Below are positions 18,365-21,215 of a stretch of DNA of 21,215 bases, one piece after another; the first letter of the stretch is position 1, and every line of letters begins with the position of its first letter. The position numbers and the translations under genes are program-made. The stretch lies in contig JBBBWG010010945.1 of the NCBI GenBank assembly GCA_037176905.1, forward strand, positions 1 through 21,215, in the 5' to 3' direction. A model generated the notes under the pieces. The model did not search any database. It saw only the letters and a list, made by a program, of their open reading frames with translations, and was not told where the DNA came from. This stretch comes from Azolla pinnata (Eukaryota > Streptophyta > Polypodiopsida > Salviniales > Salviniaceae).

Positions 18365-20350
18365 TGTCGTCGTCGAGCCGGGGCCCTTGCGCCTGGGAGG
18401 GCGTGATCTGCGACCCCGCGCTCCGCTCCGTGGTCGGCCTCGACCTCTCCGACCGCAACCTGTCGGGCAGGGTCGCGGGCGAGCCCTTCCTCCTCCTCCC
18501 CTCCCTCTCCTCCCTCAACCTCTCGTGCAACGCGCTCTCGGGCGCGTTCCCGGCGGCCGCCGTGTTCGCGTCGCTCGACCTCGCGTCGCTGGACATCAGC
18601 CGCAACTTCTTCGTGGGCGGGCTGCAGATAGCCGGCGCGGGCAGCAGCCGCCGCCTCGCCTTCTTCTCGGCGTTCAGCAACAACTTCAGCGGGCCGCTGC
18701 CGGCGGGGTTCGAGGCCGCGTACGCGGCGTCGCTCGAGCACCTCGACCTCGGGGGGAGCTACTTCGAGGGCGCGATCCCGGCGTCGTACGGCCGGCTCTC
18801 GTCGCTCGCGTACCTCGGGCTCGCGGGGAATCTCCTGTCGGGCGGCATCCCGGCGGAGCTCGGCTCGCTCGCGCGCCTCCAGCACCTCCTCCTCGGCTAC
18901 AACCGGTACGACGGCGGGATCCCGGCGGAGCTCGCCCGGCTCTCCGGCCTGCGCTACATGGACCTTTGCTGCACCAACCTGTCGGGGCCGATCCCCGCGG
19001 AGCTCGGGAACCTCACGCGCCTCGACACGCTCTTCCTCTACCGCAACCAGCTCACGGGGCCGATCCCCGCCGCGCTCGGCGGCATGCGCTCGCTCATGTC
19101 GCTCGACCTCTCCGTGAACTACCTCTCGGGCGCGCTGCCCGACGAGCTCTCGCGCCTCTCCAACCTCACCCTCCTCAGCCTCATGTACAACGGGCTGAGC
19201 GGGCCGATCCCCGCCGGCATCGCGGCCCTCCCGAACCTCCTCACCCTCCTCATCTGGAACAACTCGTTCGACGGCGAGCTCCCCCGCGAGCTCGGCACGC
19301 GCTCCCCGCTGCAGTGGCTCGACGCCTCCTCGAACCGCCTGCGCGGCCCCGTGCCCCCCGACCTCTGCCGCCGCTCCAACCTCACGAAGCTCATCCTCTT
19401 CTCCAACGCGCTCTCGGGGCCGATCCCGCCGGGCCTCGCGCGCTGCCCGTCGCTCGTGCGCGTGCGCATCCACGGCAACGCGCTCTCGGGCGCCATCCCG
19501 CTCGGCTTCGGATCGCTGCTGCGGCTCACGCGCCTCGAGCTCCAGCAGAACTACCTCGTCGGAAGCATCCCCGTCGACTTCTCTGCCGCCGCCAATGCCA
19601 GCGGTTACGCTTGCGGTGATGATTCCGCGCCCAGCTCCAGGCTGAGCTACCTGGACCTCTCCTACAACCTCCTCGACGGCGGGCTTCCGCCCAACCTGTG
19701 GGCGCTCCCGAGCATCCAGAGCTTCCTCGCGGCGGGGAACAACCTGAGCGGCCCGATCGCCGGCGACTTCGGCGCCTGCTCCACCCTCGCGGTGCTCGTG
19801 CTGTCGCACAACCGGCTGTCGGGCCCGATCCCGCCGGGGATGAGCGCGTGCCGCAAGCTGATCGCGGTGGAGCTGCAGCAGAACCGGCTCACGGGCCCGA
19901 TCCCGGAGGCGCTGGCCACGATGCCCAACCTCGGGGTGCTGGACCTGTCGGGGAACCTCCTGTCGGGCGCGATACCGGAGCTGTTCCAGAGCTCGACGAC
20001 GCTCGAATCGTTCAACGTCTCGTACAACAACCTCTCGGGGCCGGTCCCGACGCAGGGCATGTTCAAGACGGCGAGCGCGGGCTCGTTCGCGGGGAACCCA
20101 GGGCTGTGCGGGGGGATGCTGGGCCGCGACTGCGACGGCGGCTATAATGCGAATTCGCGGCGGGCCGGAGAGGCCAAGGCGCGGATCGGCGTGCAAAGAT
20201 CGATGCTGTGGCTGATCGGGTGGGCGTCGATAGCGTCGTTGGCCGCGATCTCGCTGGCGGCGGCCACCGGCCGATGCTTGCTCAAGCAGCCAGGCATCGG
20301 CGGCTTCTTCGGCGGCCGGCCGGCGGCGGCAGCGGCTCGGGGCGCCGACA

Positions 20351-20384
<34 letters not shown>

Positions 20385-21215
20385 CGAGCACGAGTGGCCG
20401 TGGAGGCTGGTCGCGTTCCAGCGGCTGTCGTTCACGAGCGCCGACATCCTCAACGCGGTGAAGCTCGACGAGAACATCATCGGGAAGGGCGCGAGCGGCG
20501 TGGTGTACAGGGCGGAGATGCCGAGCGGCGAGGTGGTGGCGGTGAAGAAGCTCTACGGGAGCGCGAGCAAGGCGACGAAGGCGACGAAGAAGAAGAAGAA
20601 GAAGAAGAAGGGCGGAGGCGGAAAAGACGCGACGAGGGCGAGGAGGAACGGCTTCCAGATCGAGGCGGATCTCCTGGGCAGCATCCGGCACCGCAACATC
20701 GTGCGGCTGCTCGGCTACTGCTCCAACAACGCGGCGACGCTGCTGGTGTACGAGCACATGGCCAACGGCAGCCTGCACGACGCGCTGCACACGAGGCGCG
20801 CGCTCCACGGCTGGGCGTCGAGGTACAACGTCGCGGCGGGCGTCGCGCAGGGCCTCTGCTACCTGCACCACGACTGCTTCCCGCCCGTCGTGCACCGCGA
20901 CGTCAAGTCGAGCAACGTGCTGCTGGACGCGGGCATGGAGGCGCGGCTCGCCGACTTCGGGCTCGCCAAGCTGCTCCTGGCGGCGGCGGCGGCGGAGGAG
21001 GAGGAGGAGGGCGACGAGGGAAAGCCGGACACGATGTCGATGATCGCGGGCTCGTACGGCTACATCGCCCCGGAATTCGCCTACACGCTGCGGGTGGACG
21101 AGAAGATCGACATCTACAGCTTCGGCGTCGTCCTGCTCGAGCTCCTCACGGGCCGCCGCCCGATCGACGCCGAGTTCCGCGACTCGGCCAACATCGCGGA
21201 GTGGGTGCGGGCCCG
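18139..21215 (+). CDS. TDR/PXL: LRR receptor-like kinase of subfamily XI, TDR/PXY-PXL/MIK1 type (cut by right window edge)
   Basis: 1025 codons are visible, without intron. Order: signal peptide (1 to about 29), N-terminal cap with paired Cys (C84, C91; CAWEGVIC), 22 LRRs (about 95-640), C-terminal cap (GLCGG, C657, C665), one membrane helix (about 689-710), juxtamembrane region, kinase. Kinase residues are present: glycine loop GKGASG (782-787), Lys803, Glu842, HRD 919-921, DFG 939-941, GSYGYIAPE. Marks of the TDR/PXL/MIK1 group are LGGSYFEG (204-211), LTKLILFSN, and PWRLVAFQRL before the kinase. R441-V442-R443 matches the RxR motif with which subfamily XI receptors bind the C-terminal residue of peptides such as CLE/TDIF. 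An in-frame TAA at 18076 and no earlier ATG fix the start. Four homopolymer runs interrupt the protein. The ligand is not known from sequence. Confidence 0.95.
18325..18363 (+). repeat. (AAC)13 coding for an Asn run
   Basis: Thirteen consecutive AAC codons (residues 63-75) between the N-terminal helix of the LRR cap and its paired-cysteine motif. Confidence 0.97.
20353..20382 (+). repeat. (GAC)10 coding for an Asp run
   Basis: Ten GAC codons in the cytoplasmic juxtamembrane region, just before the conserved WPWRLVAFQRL segment. Confidence 0.97.
20587..20610 (+). repeat. (AAG)8 coding for a Lys run
   Basis: Eight AAG codons (residues 817-824), part of an insertion rich in Lys, Gly and Arg between kinase strand beta-3 (Lys803) and helix C (Glu842). 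Confidence 0.97.
20980..21009 (+). repeat. (GCG)5(GAG)5 coding for Ala5-Glu5
   Basis: Residues 948-957, located after DFGLAKLLL inside the kinase activation segment. Confidence 0.97.

Noticed and set aside
18387..19619. 410-codon plus-strand frame overlapping the LRRs
   Set aside because: A shifted frame of the receptor kinase giving Arg/Pro/Ala-rich peptide with LRR periodicity; no independent coding signal.
18157..20895. 912-codon open frame antisense to the receptor kinase
   Set aside because: It mirrors a gene with almost exclusively G/C third positions, which removes stop codons from the antisense frame. The product is Arg/Glu/Val-rich, follows the LRR periodicity and ends in repeat-derived Val and His runs.
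1..21215. CRISPR array, bacterial operon, plasmid or phage features
   Set aside because: No spaced direct repeats, ribosome-binding-site spaced genes or phage genes; introns and plant families show nuclear plant DNA.
1..21215. Known plant microRNA precursors or a CLE peptide gene near the receptor
   Set aside because: I looked for conserved miRNA core sequences and CLE-type peptide motifs by eye and found none; a computed search would be needed to exclude them.

Overview
The window is nuclear DNA of a land plant. The evidence is a set of plant gene families (an ATL-type RING-H2 ligase start, a two-NOI-domain RIN4 protein, a subfamily XI LRR receptor kinase of the TDR/PXY-PXL/MIK1 type, a SET-domain methyltransferase), a standard eukaryotic tRNA-Ser(AGA), GT-AG introns and plant-style TATA boxes. 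Two genes (ATL and the receptor kinase) have extremely GC-rich third codon positions, while RIN4 and the spacers are AT-rich. That contrast suggests a monocot-like genome, but this is an inference from composition only.

Layout from left to right. At 1-209 (minus) is the 5' end of an ATL RING-H2 gene that runs off the left edge. At 210-1921 are its leader and upstream DNA, full of triplet and tetranucleotide microsatellites. At 1922-2002 (plus) is tRNA-Ser(AGA). At 2719-4152 (minus) are three coding exons of a RIN4 homologue; the best first coding exon is about 3.5 kb upstream (7626-7631), preceded by a series of splice-site pairs reaching to about 8855 that looks like a multi-exon 5' leader. 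At 9227-9560 (minus) is a candidate two-exon gene for a 77-residue membrane peptide. At 10513-12198 (minus) is an intronless SET-domain gene of 561 codons. From 12.2 to about 16.5 kb is AT-rich spacer with a MITE-like inverted-repeat element and two tRNA-derived SINE-like heads. At 16.5-18.1 kb is a promoter zone with three canonical TATA boxes. At 18139-21215 (plus) is the receptor kinase, open to the right edge, 1025 codons visible, 22 LRRs and a kinase with all catalytic motifs.

The genes do not form an operon-like or obviously co-functional system. RIN4, the receptor kinase and the ATL ligase all belong to plasma-membrane or endomembrane signalling families, but their proximity is probably incidental. 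The receptor kinase, the RIN4 gene and the ATL start are easily missed by simple ORF calling: the first and last are open at the window edges and RIN4 is split by introns.

The most unusual feature is triplet-repeat expansion inside coding sequence. The receptor kinase carries Asn, Asp, Lys and Ala-Glu runs at four places, including one inside the kinase activation segment, and the SET protein carries a serine run. The other items worth checking are the hidden RIN4 gene structure, the exon-like island in its first intron, the small membrane-peptide gene and the SET protein that starts without the TPR region I recall from its relatives.
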